A program made the position numbers and the translations under genes. The notes under the pieces were generated by a model. It had not been told where the DNA came from. It saw only the letters and a program-made list of their open reading frames with translations, and did not search any database. This document shows positions 41,963 through 50,717 of a DNA stretch of 64,000 nt, in pieces (within the stretch, counting starts at the first letter, position 1; every line of letters starts with the position of its first letter). The stretch is from Polynucleobacter sp. MWH-S4W17 (GTDB lineage Bacteria; Pseudomonadota; Gammaproteobacteria; Burkholderiales; Burkholderiaceae). Where the stretch lies: NCBI RefSeq assembly GCF_018687535.1, contig NZ_CP061295.1, positions 496,001 to 560,000 on the forward strand. Direction: 5' to 3'.

Positions 41963-44298
41963 ATCCTCTGACACGTTCTTTCCGTATTTTTGCCCGATTT
42001 ATTACCCATATCTTGGTATTTTCTGCGCTTGGGTTGAGTTTGAATGCCTCTGCGGCCGAGTCATTTGTGGTGAAAGATATTCGCGTTGAAGGTTTGCAGC
42101 GCGTAGAGGCTGGAACGGTATTTAGTTATTTGCCCGTTCAAGTAGGCGATACCTTTACCGAAGAAAAAGGTGCCGAATCGATTAAGGCCTTGTATAGCAC
42201 TGGGTTCTTCAGGGATGTGCAAATTCAAGAGCAGGGCAACGTTCTGATTGTGATCGTGGAAGAGCGCCCAACCATTTCTCGTATTGAATTTACGGGAATG
42301 AAAGAGTTTGATCCCGAGATAGTGCGTAAGTCCTTAAAAACAGTGGGTGTTGCTGAAGCGCGTTTTTACGACAAAGCCCTGATTGATAAGGCCGAGCAAG
42401 AATTAAAGCGCCAATACGTTGGTAAAGGTATGTATGCGGCTGAGGTAGTCGCTACGGTTACCCCGGTTGAACGTAACCAAGTTGCTATTTACTTTAATAT
42501 TGATGAAGGCCCTGTTGCCAAAATTCAAGAGATTAACTTTATTGGTAATGAAGTCTTTAGCGAGGGTACGCTAAAAAGCGAGATGCAGTTAAAAACTGGC
42601 GGTTGGTTGTCTTGGTACAGCAAAGACAATCTTTATTCTAAGCAAAAGTTAACTGCCGACTTAGAGTCCATTCGATCTTATTACCTTAATCGTGGTTATC
42701 TCGAGTTTGTAATTGAGTCCACTCAGGTGTCGATTACCCCGGATAAAAAGGGCATCTACCTCACCATTAGTATTCGTGAAGGTAAAAAATTTACCGTTAA
42801 GGATGTGCGCTTAGCAGGAGAAACTTTAGGCAAAGAAGCAGAGTTGATGCAGTTGGTTGTTTTGAAGCCTGGGGATACTTTCTCATCAGCTAAATTAACC
42901 GAGAGCACCAAGGCAATTGCTGAGATATTGGGTTCTTATGGATATGCATTCGCAACTATCAATCCGCAACCAGATATTCGTCGTGACGTTGCCGAGGTTG
43001 ACCTTACATTAGTGGTTGATCCGGGGCGTCGTATCTATGTACGCCAAGTGGCAATTTCTGGAAATGCAAAAACTCGTGACATGGTGGTTCGCCGCGAAAT
43101 GCGTCAGTTCGAAAGCTCTTGGTTTGATAGCGACAAAATCGATTTATCTAAAAAGCGTTTGGGTCGCTTGGGTTATTTCACTGAAACTGATATCACCACG
43201 GAAGATGTTCCGGGTTCCCCTGATCAGGTGGATGTGAATGTGAAGGTTACAGAAAAGCCAACGGGTGCCGTCACCCTTGGTGCAGGCTTTTCTTCAACTG
43301 AGAAATTGATTTTGTCTGCCGGTGTTAATCAGGATAACGCGTTTGGTACTGGTACTGCGATTGGTTTGAATGCGTCGCTAGGTAAGATTACTCAAAATCT
43401 AACGCTCTCAAATTACGACCCGTACTTTACGGAAGATGGCATTAGTCGTTATACCGATCTTTACTATCGTTCATCCAAGCCTTTGTACTATGCTGGCGAT
43501 CCGGATTATCAAATTAAGTCAGTTGGCTCCAACATTAAATTTGGTGTTCCGTATACCGAAGTGGATCGCGTGTTCTTTGGAACAGGTATTGAGGTGTTCA
43601 GTATTTATGCCACCACCAATACGCCGATCCCTTATCAGAATTATGTAACTAGCTATGGTGGAACAGTGCCAGGCCGTTTGCAAACATACAACGTACCCCT
43701 AACAGTCGGTTGGGCGCGTGATGGTCGCGATAGCACTTTGATTCCTTCTGACGGTTCATTGCAGCAGCTCTCTGCTGAAGTGGGAACCCCTGTTGGAGAC
43801 CTCACTTTTTATCGTATTTATGGCCAGTACCAGAAATACCACTCATTCTCAAGAGGCAATATTTTGTCCTTTAATGGTGAGGTTGGCTATGGCGAGGCTT
43901 ATGGCAGCAAGCCCTTCCCGATTACTAAAAACTACTATGTGGGTGGTATTGGCTCTGTTCGTGGCTATGCTCCTGGCTCTTTGGGCCCTCAGTACTACAA
44001 CACCATTGTTGGTTCCTACCAGCCTACGGGCGGTCAGTCGAAAATTGTTACTAATGTGGAATACACCTTCCCTGTTCCAGGTTCGGGCGTTGATAAGACC
44101 TTGCGCCTATTTACCTTTGTGGACGGCGGTAATGCGTTTGGGGAAAACATCAATCTAGTTCTGAGATATTCCTATGGATTGGGTTTATCATGGATATCAC
44201 CTTTAGGGCCACTGAAATTTAGCTACGGTATTCCGTATAAGTCACAACCAACGGATAACGTTCAGCGTTTGCAGTTCCAAGTGGGTACAGCGTTTTAA
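41959..44298 (+). CDS. bamA: Outer-membrane assembly factor BamA
   Basis: The 779-residue Omp85 protein inserts beta-barrel proteins, likely including both autotransporters of this window. A signal peptide (ending NASAAES) is followed by five POTRA domains (about 35-425) and a 16-strand barrel. The L6 motif VRGY is seen in GSVRGYAPGSLGP, and the protein ends in phenylalanine (VGTAF). The TTG start at 41959 overlaps the rseP stop by four bases; no better start is visible. skp follows directly. Confidence 0.97.
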   Translation: MNPLTRSFRIFARFITHILVFSALGLSLNASAAESFVVKDIRVEGLQRVEAGTVFSYLPVQVGDTFTEEKGAESIKALYSTGFFRDVQIQEQGNVLIVIVEERPTISRIEFTGMKEFDPEIVRKSLKTVGVAEARFYDKALIDKAEQELKRQYVGKGMYAAEVVATVTPVERNQVAIYFNIDEGPVAKIQEINFIGNEVFSEGTLKSEMQLKTGGWLSWYSKDNLYSKQKLTADLESIRSYYLNRGYLEFVIESTQVSITPDKKGIYLTISIREGKKFTVKDVRLAGETLGKEAELMQLVVLKPGDTFSSAKLTESTKAIAEILGSYGYAFATINPQPDIRRDVAEVDLTLVVDPGRRIYVRQVAISGNAKTRDMVVRREMRQFESSWFDSDKIDLSKKRLGRLGYFTETDITTEDVPGSPDQVDVNVKVTEKPTGAVTLGAGFSSTEKLILSAGVNQDNAFGTGTAIGLNASLGKITQNLTLSNYDPYFTEDGISRYTDLYYRSSKPLYYAGDPDYQIKSVGSNIKFGVPYTEVDRVFFGTGIEVFSIYATTNTPIPYQNYVTSYGGTVPGRLQTYNVPLTVGWARDGRDSTLIPSDGSLQQLSAEVGTPVGDLTFYRIYGQYQKYHSFSRGNILSFNGEVGYGEAYGSKPFPITKNYYVGGIGSVRGYAPGSLGPQYYNTIVGSYQPTGGQSKIVTNVEYTFPVPGSGVDKTLRLFTFVDGGNAFGENINLVLRYSYGLGLSWISPLGPLKFSYGIPYKSQPTDNVQRLQFQVGTAF

Positions 44299-44316
44299 TT
44301 GTTTAAGGAAAGTTTT

Positions 44317-44844
44317 ATGAAGCTTTATCAATGTTCCAAATGGATTCAAGTTGGCGTGATTGCTGCCATGACAGCAATCGTAGCCCCTCAAGTTTTTGCT
44401 CAAGATGCAGGAACGCGCGTTGCGGTTGTGAATTCTGAGAAAGTCTTCAACGAGTCCAACCTAGCTAAAGCAATGCAAACTCGTTTGCAAAATGAATTTA
44501 CTAAGCGCCAGAACGATTTGCGCGATAGCGCTCAAAAGATTAAATCTGCTGCTGAAAAGTTAGATCGTGATGCTGCGGTTATGAATGAAGCTGAGCGCGT
44601 GCGTCGCCAACGTGAGTTGGCTGATCAGGATCGTGAACTACAACGCAAGCAACGCGAATTTACTGAAGATCTTAATCAGCGCACTTTTGAGGAGCGCGCC
44701 AAGATTGCAGAAAAAGCAAATGCAGTGTTGAAGCAAATTGCAGAACAAAGAAAAATTGATGTCATTGTTCAAGAAGCAGCTTATGTCAGCCCTAAGGCCG
44801 ATGTAACCGATGACGTTATCAAGGCTTTAAATAGCCAGAAGTAA
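44317..44844 (+). CDS. skp: Periplasmic chaperone Skp/OmpH
   Basis: The 175-residue trimeric chaperone carries unfolded outer-membrane proteins to BamA. The signal peptide ends near PQVFAQ. The mature protein is mostly charged coiled-coil ([20 protein letters not shown] and following) with the small [14 protein letters not shown] beta-body at the start. ATG 44317 is used, with AAGGAA upstream; the TTG at 44299 would add an unlikely extension. It lies between bamA and lpxD, as usual. Confidence 0.93.
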   Translation: MKLYQCSKWIQVGVIAAMTAIVAPQVFAQDAGTRVAVVNSEKVFNESNLAKAMQTRLQNEFTKRQNDLRDSAQKIKSAAEKLDRDAAVMNEAERVRRQRELADQDRELQRKQREFTEDLNQRTFEERAKIAEKANAVLKQIAEQRKIDVIVQEAAYVSPKADVTDDVIKALNSQK

Positions 44845-44849
44845 GCTTT

Positions 44850-45917
44850 ATGCCGACCGCCATTGAGCTGGCCGAACAGTTTCAAGCAAGCTTGGTGGGG
44901 GAGGCTTCCCATGGATTTACTGGCCTCGCTCCTTTGGAGCGAGCGCAGCCAGATCAAATCTCCTTCCTTTCCAATCCGCTTTATAGACAGCAAGCTAGTG
45001 ATAGCGTTGCTGGAGCATTGATTGTTGGCAAGTCTGATTTAGAGTTTTTGCAGGCAAATCCTAGCGCTCATTCCGCAAAGCGGGTGTACTTTGTTTCTAA
45101 AAATCCATACGCTACTTTTGCCAGAATGGCGCAACACTTTGCAAAAGTGATTAGCCCAATCTACGCCCCCGGAATACATCCTAGTGCAGTTATTGATTCC
45201 ACTGCAAGCGTTCCATCTTCCTGCCACATCGGACCATTTGTTCAGATTGGCGAGGGCGTAAAGTTAGGCGAACGTGTTTCTATTCTGGGAAATTCCATCA
45301 TTGCCAGGGATAGCATTATTGCAAGCGATACGCTGATCTATCCATCTGTTTCTATTTATTACAACACTCAGATTGGTGAGCGTTGCATTATTCATAGCGG
45401 CGCAGTCATCGGCGCCGATGGCTTTGGTTTTGCCCCAGACTTTTCTGCTACGGGCGGTGAGTGGGTCAAGATTCCTCAGACGGGGCGAGTGGTCATTGGC
45501 AATGATGTCGAGATTGGCGCTTCAACCACAATTGATCGTGGCGCGATGAGTGATACGGTTGTGGGCGCAGGAACAAAAATTGATAATCAGGTGCAAATAG
45601 CGCATAACGTAGTAATAGGTAATTGCTGTGTTGTCGCTGGGTGTGCAGCTGTATCTGGAAGTACCAAAATTGGCAATTTCTGCATCATTGGCGGCGCAGC
45701 AAACTTTGCGGGTCATCTCACGATTGCCGACAGAACGACGGTGTCTGGTAATACTTCCATTATTCGATCTATTACAGAGCCTGGACAGCATTTCACAGGC
45801 GTTTATCCATCAATGCTCCACGGCGCCTGGGAGAAAAATGCGGCCATTTTGCGTGGGCTAGATAAAATACGTCAGCGCTTGCGCTTGTTAGATAAAAACA
45901 AAACTACTGAATCTTGA
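44850..45917 (+). CDS. lpxD: UDP-3-O-acyl-glucosamine N-acyltransferase
   Basis: The 355-residue left-handed beta-helix enzyme adds the N-linked acyl chain in lipid A synthesis. An N-terminal uridine-binding domain (about 1-100, with [12 protein letters not shown]) leads into hexapeptide repeats ([14 protein letters not shown] onward). The catalytic region contains [20 protein letters not shown] and [10 protein letters not shown], and the trimeric helix ends at [14 protein letters not shown]. Length is standard. Confidence 0.96.
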   Translation: MPTAIELAEQFQASLVGEASHGFTGLAPLERAQPDQISFLSNPLYRQQASDSVAGALIVGKSDLEFLQANPSAHSAKRVYFVSKNPYATFARMAQHFAKVISPIYAPGIHPSAVIDSTASVPSSCHIGPFVQIGEGVKLGERVSILGNSIIARDSIIASDTLIYPSVSIYYNTQIGERCIIHSGAVIGADGFGFAPDFSATGGEWVKIPQTGRVVIGNDVEIGASTTIDRGAMSDTVVGAGTKIDNQVQIAHNVVIGNCCVVAGCAAVSGSTKIGNFCIIGGAANFAGHLTIADRTTVSGNTSIIRSITEPGQHFTGVYPSMLHGAWEKNAAILRGLDKIRQRLRLLDKNKTTES

Positions 45918-45963
45918 GATTCTGTAAAACCAAAATTAATATTTACTTTTCAGCGGGTCATTT

Positions 45964-46413
45964 ATGAGCACACCAATCGCAATCGACATCAATAAGATTC
46001 TTCAATTGCTACCGCATCGCTACCCATTCCTATTGGTAGATCGCGTATTAGAAATTACCCCGCGTGAAAGTATCACCGCATTAAAAAACGTCACCATGAA
46101 TGAGCCTTTCTTTCAGGGTCATTTTCCGGATTTCCCAGTCATGCCTGGTGTGTTGATTATTGAGGCTTTAGCTCAAACAGCTGCTTTGCTTACTTTCTCT
46201 GAAGAGCGTGCCGAGGATGCAATCTATTACTTTGCTGGCATTGATGGGGCACGTTTTAAAAAGCCCGTATTGCCTGGCGATCAGTTAATCATGACTGCCA
46301 AGTTAGAGCGCGAACGTGCTGGCATATACAAGTTTACGGTTCAGGCTACTGTGGATGGTGAGATTGCTGCAGAGGCTAATATCACTTGTGCGGTTCGTAC
46401 GAAAGGCGCGTAA
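45964..46413 (+). CDS. fabZ: 3-hydroxyacyl-ACP dehydratase FabZ
   Basis: The 149-residue hotdog-fold enzyme dehydrates beta-hydroxyacyl-ACP in fatty acid synthesis, a branch point with lipid A. The active-site histidine is in [34 protein letters not shown] opens the fold. Its stop overlaps lpxA (TAATG). Confidence 0.97.
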   Translation: MSTPIAIDINKILQLLPHRYPFLLVDRVLEITPRESITALKNVTMNEPFFQGHFPDFPVMPGVLIIEALAQTAALLTFSEERAEDAIYYFAGIDGARFKKPVLPGDQLIMTAKLERERAGIYKFTVQATVDGEIAAEANITCAVRTKGA

Positions 46414-47210
46414 TGACTCGGATTCATGCATCTGCTGTAGTAGACAGTAAGGCTGAACTAGCTAGTGATGTTGAGGTTGGCCCATACTCTGTCATTGGTC
46501 CTAACGTGAAGATTGGCCCTGGTACTAAAGTAGGGTCTCATACGGTGATTGAGGGCTACACCACAATCGGTGCGCATAATAGCTTTGCCCACTTTGCAGC
46601 CATTGGTGGTCCTCCGCAAGATATGAAATACCGTGGCGAGCCAACGCAGTTGATTATTGGTGATCGCAACACTGTTCGTGAGTTCACGACGATTCATACG
46701 GGTACGTCACAAGACGAGGGCATTACTCGCATCGGCAATGACAACTGGATCATGGCTTACGTTCACATTGCGCATGACTGTCAGGTTGGTAATCACACCA
46801 TCTTTTCAAGCAATGCGCAAATAGCAGGGCACGTGCAAGTAGATGATTGGGCGATTATGGGTGGCATGTCCGGTGTGCATCAATTTGTGCGCATTGGTCA
46901 ACATGCCATGCTTGGCGGTGCATCCGCTTTAGTGCAAGACATTCCTCCATTTGTGATTGCTGCTGGAGATAAGGCTTCTCCTCATGGCATTAACGTCGAG
47001 GGATTAAAGCGTCGTGGCTTCTCAAGCGAGACAATTTCGGCCTTGCGTCAAGCTTATAAGATTCTCTATAAAGATGGCCTCAGCTTTGAAGAGGCTAAGG
47101 TAGAAATCCAGAAAATGGTTGCTGCAAACTCTGCAGACACTCAAACTGCAGAAAAGCTCGCGCAGTTCCATGATTTCATTGCCGCCTCTACTCGCGGCAT
47201 TATTCGGTAA
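46413..47210 (+). CDS. lpxA: UDP-GlcNAc acyltransferase
   Basis: The 265-residue trimeric beta-helix enzyme starts lipid A synthesis. It shows [20 protein letters not shown] hexapeptides, the typical [16 protein letters not shown] block and the catalytic histidine in [14 protein letters not shown] helical C-terminal domain follows. ATG 46413 overlaps the fabZ stop; the longer frame from 46386 lies inside fabZ and is not used. Confidence 0.97.
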   Translation: MTRIHASAVVDSKAELASDVEVGPYSVIGPNVKIGPGTKVGSHTVIEGYTTIGAHNSFAHFAAIGGPPQDMKYRGEPTQLIIGDRNTVREFTTIHTGTSQDEGITRIGNDNWIMAYVHIAHDCQVGNHTIFSSNAQIAGHVQVDDWAIMGGMSGVHQFVRIGQHAMLGGASALVQDIPPFVIAAGDKASPHGINVEGLKRRGFSSETISALRQAYKILYKDGLSFEEAKVEIQKMVAANSADTQTAEKLAQFHDFIAASTRGIIR

Positions 47211-47220
47211 CGGAATTACT

Positions 47221-48426
47221 TTGCCAAAGTTAGCTTGTGTAGCTGGCGAACCTTCTGGCGATCTTTTAGCGGCGCCAGTTCTTAGTGCGCTAAATCAAAT
47301 TCCAGACATGTCTGGTTTAGAGGTGCATGGTATTGGCGGTCCCCGCATGCAGGCTGAAGGCATGCGCTCTAATTGGCCCATGGAAACCTTAAGTGTGCGA
47401 GGTTATGTTGAAGCTATTAAGCAGCTTCCAGCCATTCTGAAGCTGCGTAAAGAGCTGATTCAAAATCTACTCAATGAAGGTCGCCCAGATGTTTATTTGG
47501 GAATTGATGCGCCAGATTTTAATTTGGGTGTCGAGTTGCAATTACGTAAAGCAGGTATCCCAACTTTGCATTTGGTCTCACCTTCTATTTGGGCATGGAG
47601 AGCAGGGCGCATCAAGAAAATTTCCCAAGCAGTGGAACGCATGCTTTGCATCTTCCCTTTTGAGACTGAAATTTATGACAAAGCTGGTGTGGCATCTACT
47701 TATGTGGGGCATCCCTTGGCCAGCGAAATTCCACTTGAGCCAAATATTCAGCAAGCGCGAGAAAAGATAAGCGAACACCTGAATTTACAGGCAGAATCCC
47801 TTGACGGTCTCGTTATTGCAGTGCTCCCTGGAAGCCGTGGATCAGAGATTGAGCTCATAGCCCCCGTCTTTTTTGAAACGATGCAGTTATTAGCCAAGAG
47901 ATTAAAGGGGCAGAGGCTCAACTTTTTAATTCCGGTGGCAACACCACAATTACGCGAGCCTCTTGAGCAACTTTTACTCAAGACAAAAAACAGCAATCCA
48001 GATATTCAGATTCATCTGCTAGATGGCATGGCCGATGAAGTGCTAGAAGCTTCAGACGTAGTGTTGATTGCAAGCGGCACAGCTACCTTACAAGCGGCTT
48101 TGTGGAAAAAGCCGATGGTGATTTCTTATAAGGTGCCTTGGTTAACTGCGCAGATCATGAAGCGCCAAGGCTATATGCCTTATGTAGGTCTACCAAACAT
48201 CTTGTGCGGCGAATTTATTGTTCCTGAGTTTCTGCAAGATGATGCCACTCCAGAAAAACTAGCTCATGCCGTACAGGCTTGGTTAGAGCATCCAGCTAAA
48301 GTTGCTAAGCTCAAAGAACGCTTTGCCCAGATGCATGAAACTTTGCGTCGTCCTACGGGTTTATTAGTTGCGCAAGCGATAGCACAAACTATTGCCAATC
48401 AACGCAAGAACAAAACAAGCATATGA
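47221..48426 (+). CDS. lpxB: Lipid-A-disaccharide synthase
   Basis: The 401-residue GT19 glycosyltransferase joins UDP-diacylglucosamine and lipid X. The family N-terminus [15 protein letters not shown] follows TTG 47221. [17 protein letters not shown] and the C-terminal donor-site region ([21 protein letters not shown]) are conserved. The frame extends upstream into lpxA, but residues before 47221 are not LpxB-like. The 3' end overlaps rnhB by 4 bp. Confidence 0.95.
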   Translation: MPKLACVAGEPSGDLLAAPVLSALNQIPDMSGLEVHGIGGPRMQAEGMRSNWPMETLSVRGYVEAIKQLPAILKLRKELIQNLLNEGRPDVYLGIDAPDFNLGVELQLRKAGIPTLHLVSPSIWAWRAGRIKKISQAVERMLCIFPFETEIYDKAGVASTYVGHPLASEIPLEPNIQQAREKISEHLNLQAESLDGLVIAVLPGSRGSEIELIAPVFFETMQLLAKRLKGQRLNFLIPVATPQLREPLEQLLLKTKNSNPDIQIHLLDGMADEVLEASDVVLIASGTATLQAALWKKPMVISYKVPWLTAQIMKRQGYMPYVGLPNILCGEFIVPEFLQDDATPEKLAHAVQAWLEHPAKVAKLKERFAQMHETLRRPTGLLVAQAIAQTIANQRKNKTSI

Positions 48427-49016
48427 GTCTGATTTGGATCTGCGGCGTAGATGAAGCAGGGCGAGGACCATTAGTTGGTGCGGTGGTTGCTGGTGCCGTA
48501 GTGCTCGATCCCAGTAATCCAATTGAAGGTTTAAAAGATTCTAAGAAATTAACTGCTATTCGTCGTGAATATCTCTATGAGCAGATCATGGAAAAGGCAA
48601 AGGCTTGGGGTGTTGGTGAAGCCAGTCCAGCCGAGATTGATGAGATTAACATTTTGCAGGCCACGATGCTGGCAATGCGCAGGGCAATCGAAGATCTAAC
48701 CACTCGCTTAGGCGCTTGGCCTGATAAAGCGTTGATCGATGGCAATCGTTGCCCAGAGTTGCCAATTGCTGCAGAAGCAATTGTTAAGGGTGATGCTAAG
48801 GAGCCTGCAATATCTGCGGCATCGATAGTCGCCAAAGTTACTCGTGATCGACAGATGCAAATATTGCATGAGCGTCATCCAGAATATGGATTTGCACAAC
48901 ATATGGGTTATCCAACGGAAGCCCATTTTGCTGCACTTAAACAATATGGCACATGCGATCAACACAGAAGAAGTTTTTCACCAGTGCGCAAAGTTCTCGA
49001 AAATCAAAACCATTAA
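48423..49016 (+). CDS. rnhB: Ribonuclease HII
   Basis: The 197-residue enzyme removes ribonucleotides and RNA from DNA hybrids. The catalytic acidic residues are in [13 protein letters not shown] (DEAGRG motif), in ALIDGNR, and in the later aspartate region. [20 protein letters not shown] carries the conserved lysine/serine loop. It overlaps lpxB by four bases, matching the common lpxB-rnhB order. Confidence 0.96.
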   Translation: MSLIWICGVDEAGRGPLVGAVVAGAVVLDPSNPIEGLKDSKKLTAIRREYLYEQIMEKAKAWGVGEASPAEIDEINILQATMLAMRRAIEDLTTRLGAWPDKALIDGNRCPELPIAAEAIVKGDAKEPAISAASIVAKVTRDRQMQILHERHPEYGFAQHMGYPTEAHFAALKQYGTCDQHRRSFSPVRKVLENQNH

Positions 49017-49019
49017 GTC

Positions 49020-49844
49020 ATGAACTTCGATCTCATCACCTCCAAAGAGAATCCGCTATTTAAGGAGATTCGCAACCTACAGGCCACCGGATCTAAAGGG
49101 CAGAAGGCTAGGCTCGCTAGCGGCCAAGCATTATTGGAAGGCATTCATCTAGTTCAAACTTGGGTGGGTGATCCTGCTTTAAGAGCTCTCCTCACATCAG
49201 AAGTCGGTCTCAAGAATGTAGAGATCGCACAAGCCGTCTACGAACATCTCGAGATCTGTCCAGAGGCCAAGGTATTCCAGTTAGATAGCGCACTCTGGGA
49301 CTTGCTTTCTGATTTGGTGAATGCGCCACATATTGCAGGCTTACTCGATCTTCCTAGACCCACGCTCACAACACCTCAATCCATTGCAACCTTTAATGGC
49401 GATGTGGTGATATTGGATCGAGTACAAGATGCGGGTAACGTAGGCTCTATTCTGCGCAGTGCAGCAGCCGCAGGCTTTACCCAAGTGATTGCTTTATCAG
49501 GCTGCGCCCATCTATGGTCTACAAAAGTATTGCGTGCTGGTATGGGCGCTCACAAACTTCTAGATTTATATGAGGGCTGGTCTAACCAACAATTACTGAG
49601 TGCCGTGACTGCACCTTTATTGGCGGCTACAGCAGATGCAGAGCAAGACCTTTATTCCCTTAAAAAAGATTTACTCCACCCAGTTGCTTGGGTGATGGGT
49701 AGCGAAGGGCAGGGAGTGTCTGAAGACCTTCTGGCTCAAGCCAAGGGGGTATCAATCCCGATTGATCCAAGAGTGGAATCTCTCAATGTATCCACTGCAG
49801 CAGCAGTGTGCCTATTTGAGACCCTGCGGATGAGGCGCGGTTAA
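49020..49844 (+). CDS. TrmH/SpoU-family RNA 2'-O-ribose methyltransferase
   Basis: The 274-residue protein has an N-terminal L30e-like substrate-binding domain (ENPLFKEIRNLQATGSKGQK) and a C-terminal knotted SPOUT domain. Its motifs are LDRVQDAGNVGSILRSAAA (about 141-159), VMGSEGQGVSEDL and IPIDPRVESLNVSTAAAV. It probably methylates a ribose in 23S rRNA or tRNA; which site cannot be told. Three bases separate it from rnhB, and it ends the long cluster. Confidence 0.9.
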   Translation: MNFDLITSKENPLFKEIRNLQATGSKGQKARLASGQALLEGIHLVQTWVGDPALRALLTSEVGLKNVEIAQAVYEHLEICPEAKVFQLDSALWDLLSDLVNAPHIAGLLDLPRPTLTTPQSIATFNGDVVILDRVQDAGNVGSILRSAAAAGFTQVIALSGCAHLWSTKVLRAGMGAHKLLDLYEGWSNQQLLSAVTAPLLAATADAEQDLYSLKKDLLHPVAWVMGSEGQGVSEDLLAQAKGVSIPIDPRVESLNVSTAAAVCLFETLRMRRG

Positions 49845-49860
49845 TTAACATTCTTTTCTC

Positions 49861-49890
49861 GATAGTCCGCTATCGGCTAGTAGGAGACCT
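49861..49890 (+). repeat. Dispersed intergenic repeat, copy 2
   Basis: The stretch GATAGTCCGCTATCGGCTAG is related to the repeats at 27478, 50506, 54575 and 57961. It has an internal dyad (GATAG...CTATC). No gene is visible in 49845-49972. Confidence 0.4.
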
Positions 49891-49972
49891 TCTATTTTTG
49901 TTAATCAATAAGTCATGACTATCTTCAGGAGATTGAATGGACAAGCTTAAGAAGCGAGTTTAAATACCCCAA

Positions 49973-50401
49973 TCATTCTTCCTGTTTCGATTCATCATCA
50001 AAGACATCCTTCATGATTAAAAGTGCATTGGTCGCCGCCGGGAATCCGCAGTAAGCAGTCATTTGCGTGATCACTTCAGCAACCTCAGGGCGTGAAGCAC
50101 CACATCGAAGTGCAGCCCTTATATGAAGTTTTAATTGTGGCAAGGCGAAACCTTGAACCGTCAGAGCTGCAATAGTACATAACTCTCTAGTTTTTAAGTC
50201 GAGTATATTTCTGGAGTACAGCTCACCAAAAGGAAAGGCAACATTGACCCATGCAAACTCCTCGGAAATGGACTTAAGTTGCCTAATGTATTCATCCGCC
50301 GAAGATCCAAGCTGCTTATGCAACTCTTCCATACCTTTTTGGTAGAGGGCAGATTTCTCGCTCTCTTCTAATATTGGTTTGCTGTTCATCATATTTCCCA
50401 T
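49973..50401 (-). CDS. Carboxymuconolactone decarboxylase family protein
   Basis: The 142-residue protein of the CMD/AhpD-like all-helical fold has LKTRELCTIAALTVQGFALPQLKLHIRAALRCGASRPEVAEVI-type helices (about 70-115) and a C-terminal CGFPAATNAL. The CxxC of AhpD peroxidases is not present, so it is closer to PcaC-like decarboxylases. Substrate is unknown. ATG 50401 gives MGNMMNSKP; the ATG at 50389 is an alternative. It is isolated between repeats and divergent from the second autotransporter. Confidence 0.8.
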   Translation of the reverse strand: MGNMMNSKPILEESEKSALYQKGMEELHKQLGSSADEYIRQLKSISEEFAWVNVAFPFGELYSRNILDLKTRELCTIAALTVQGFALPQLKLHIRAALRCGASRPEVAEVITQMTAYCGFPAATNALLIMKDVFDDESKQEE

Positions 50402-50717
50402 TATAGAAAACTAATTTTTCAGTATTGTTTGGTGGCGAGTTACTTAGCTTTGGAGAGTCTGAAAGAGGTCGAATAGTGCCCAATTGCTCAAATTGATACA
50501 GGCGACTCAAATCGGCCAATTTCAGACATTCATGAAGTTGGGTTTATTGCTTTTAGAGGCCTCAAATCGGCAAATTTCGGTGCAATGGGCTAATTTGGCT
50601 TCAGTTCAGGACTCTCATTACTGCTGAAAGAGGGAGGGGTTCTACCTAGTCAAGAAATTTTTGCGAAACTCCACGATGCGAGAGTGGCAATTATGTCATC
50701 TTCAACGGTGCCCCAAA
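50402..50717. other. 316-bp non-coding gap with direct repeats
   Basis: No gene is supported here if the autotransporter starts at 50718. The stretch contains GTCGAATAGTGCCCAATTGC (50469-50488) and two near-identical direct repeats, CTCAAATCGGCCAATTTC (50506-50523) and CTCAAATCGGCAAATTTC (50561-50578), which belong to the dispersed repeat family. AGGGAGGGG at 50631-50639 is too far from the start to be its ribosome binding site. Confidence 0.55.
50506..50578 (+). repeat. Direct repeat pair, dispersed repeat copy 3
   Basis: Two 18-bp copies, 50506-50523 and 50561-50578, match at 17 positions and lie 55 bp apart, start to start. The first continues into CAGACATTC, also found in the copy at 57961. 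Confidence 0.6.

Noticed and set aside
49973-50401. AhpD-type alkylhydroperoxidase
   Set aside because: The CxxC redox motif of AhpD is absent, so the gene is called only as a carboxymuconolactone decarboxylase-family protein.
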